In this document: positions 5,862-6,395 of the stretch, one piece after another
Numbering within the stretch: position 1 is the first letter of the stretch
Layout: each line of letters opens with the position of its first letter
Assembly: GCA_965658725.1 (NCBI GenBank)
Contig: CBFHUI010000116.1
Location: 1 to 6,395, forward strand
DNA: 6,395 bases
From: UBA7985 sp965658725
Lineage (GTDB): Bacteria > Pseudomonadota > Alphaproteobacteria > UBA7985
Reading direction: 5' to 3'
Made by a program: the position numbers and the translations under genes
The notes under the pieces: model-generated
The model's database searches: none
Seen by the model: the letters and a program-made list of their open reading frames with translations, nothing else
What the model was told of the DNA's origin: nothing

Positions 5862-6395
5862 CGACTTGGTTCGGCCACTTTGGACAGCGGAGGCTCGATC
5901 ATCGCGGGTTGCCACCGCCTGAGCAGCCAGAAGCGGTGCAGCATGAGCGCGGAAGCACAACTCAGCCCCAGTACCAAACCCAACCAGATCCCGACCCCGC
6001 CCAGCGGCGTCCAGAACCCCAAGGCGTAGCTTGCCGGGACACCTACGACCCAGTAACTCACCAGCGNNNNNNNNNNTGATCATCGGCGCGCGCGTATCCT
6101 GTACCCCGCGCAGCAGCCCCATCGCCATGACTTGCGTCCCGTCAGCGAGTTGAAAGACCGCCGAGACCGCCAGCAGACCAACACCGATGGAAAAGATCGC
6201 AACCCGGTTGGGATCACCGGGATCGAGGAACAGCCCAATCAGGAACTCTGGCACCCCAAGGAATAGCGCCATCGTCAAACCCACCATGGGGAGCGAAAGC
6301 GCAAGCGCCACCTGCCCCGTGCGGAGCAAAAAGCTGATATCCCGCGCTCCATAGGCCTGTCCGGCCCGCACGGTGGCAGCCTGACTGAGGCCGAG
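5858..6395 (-). CDS. MATE-family multidrug/metabolite efflux transporter, C-terminal part
   Basis: Reading from the window edge, the protein continues without a start codon: LGLSQAATVRAGQAYGARD is the conserved MATE motif at the beginning of the second half of the transporter. Hydrophobic segments follow (VALALSLPMVGLTMALFLG, a second around FSIGVGLLAVSAVFQLA), then MAMGLLRGVQDTRAPMI up to the N run at 6067-6076. After the Ns, in a frame shifted by one relative to a literal count of ten, come LVSYWVVGVPASYALGF, the helix VGIWLGLVLGLSCASALML, and a basic tail ending SKVAEPSR and TAA. About 178 residues are present, so roughly the first 270 of a usual 450 are outside. These inner-membrane antiporters export cationic drugs or metabolites using Na+ or H+ gradients. 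The apparent frame change is most likely produced by the arbitrary gap length and not by mutation. Confidence 0.88.
6067..6076. other. Assembly gap (ten Ns) inside the MATE gene
   Basis: Ten undetermined bases interrupt the gene between the codons for DTRAPMI and LVSYWVVG. The two flanking frames agree only if the true number of missing bases is a multiple of three, so ten is a placeholder. Confidence 0.95.

Noticed and set aside
5814..6066. Continuation of the upstream MATE frame beyond the N run to 5814
   Set aside because: Its translation after the Ns has no transporter character, while the other frame ending at 5858 continues the MATE sequence; the continuation results from counting the gap as exactly ten bases.

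Overview
The window reads as ordinary chromosomal sequence from a Gram-negative proteobacterium, most likely an alphaproteobacterium such as a marine Rhodobacterales. This is an inference from G+C-rich codon use, strong AGGAGG-type ribosome binding sites and protein resemblance; no ribosomal RNA or other marker gene is present. It comes from a draft assembly, because a run of ten Ns interrupts the last gene. No tRNA, rRNA, CRISPR array, transposase or integrase was seen.

Layout: (1) 1-825, plus strand: 3' part of an ATP-grasp ligase gene whose start lies before the window; its base composition is visibly lower in G+C than the rest. (2) 871-4148, plus strand: a feruloyl-CoA synthase-like acyl-CoA ligase, a small VOC (glyoxalase-fold) protein starting at GTG, and a class I SAM-dependent methyltransferase. 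The last has a strong ribosome binding site and possibly its own promoter. (3) 4164-4784, minus strand: nicotinamidase PncA, convergent with the methyltransferase gene. (4) 4785-4958: divergent intergenic region between pncA and the next gene. (5) 4959-5861, plus strand: PfkB-family 2-keto-3-deoxygluconate kinase. (6) 5858 to the window end, minus strand: C-terminal part of a MATE-family efflux transporter, convergent with the kinase gene and sharing the bases TTAA for the two stop codons.

The genes do not form one obvious pathway. The acyl-CoA ligase, VOC protein and methyltransferase could be a small aromatic-acid or specialised metabolism group, but the usual partners of feruloyl-CoA synthase (enoyl-CoA hydratase/aldolase, vanillin dehydrogenase) are absent here. 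PncA serves NAD salvage, the kinase serves Entner-Doudoroff-type uronate or gluconate catabolism, and the MATE protein exports drugs or metabolites. I found no convincing new system. The points most worth a second look are the orphan ligase/VOC/methyltransferase group, the VOC protein lacking usual metal ligands, the compositional step after the ATP-grasp gene, and the N run, which probably hides only a few bases.
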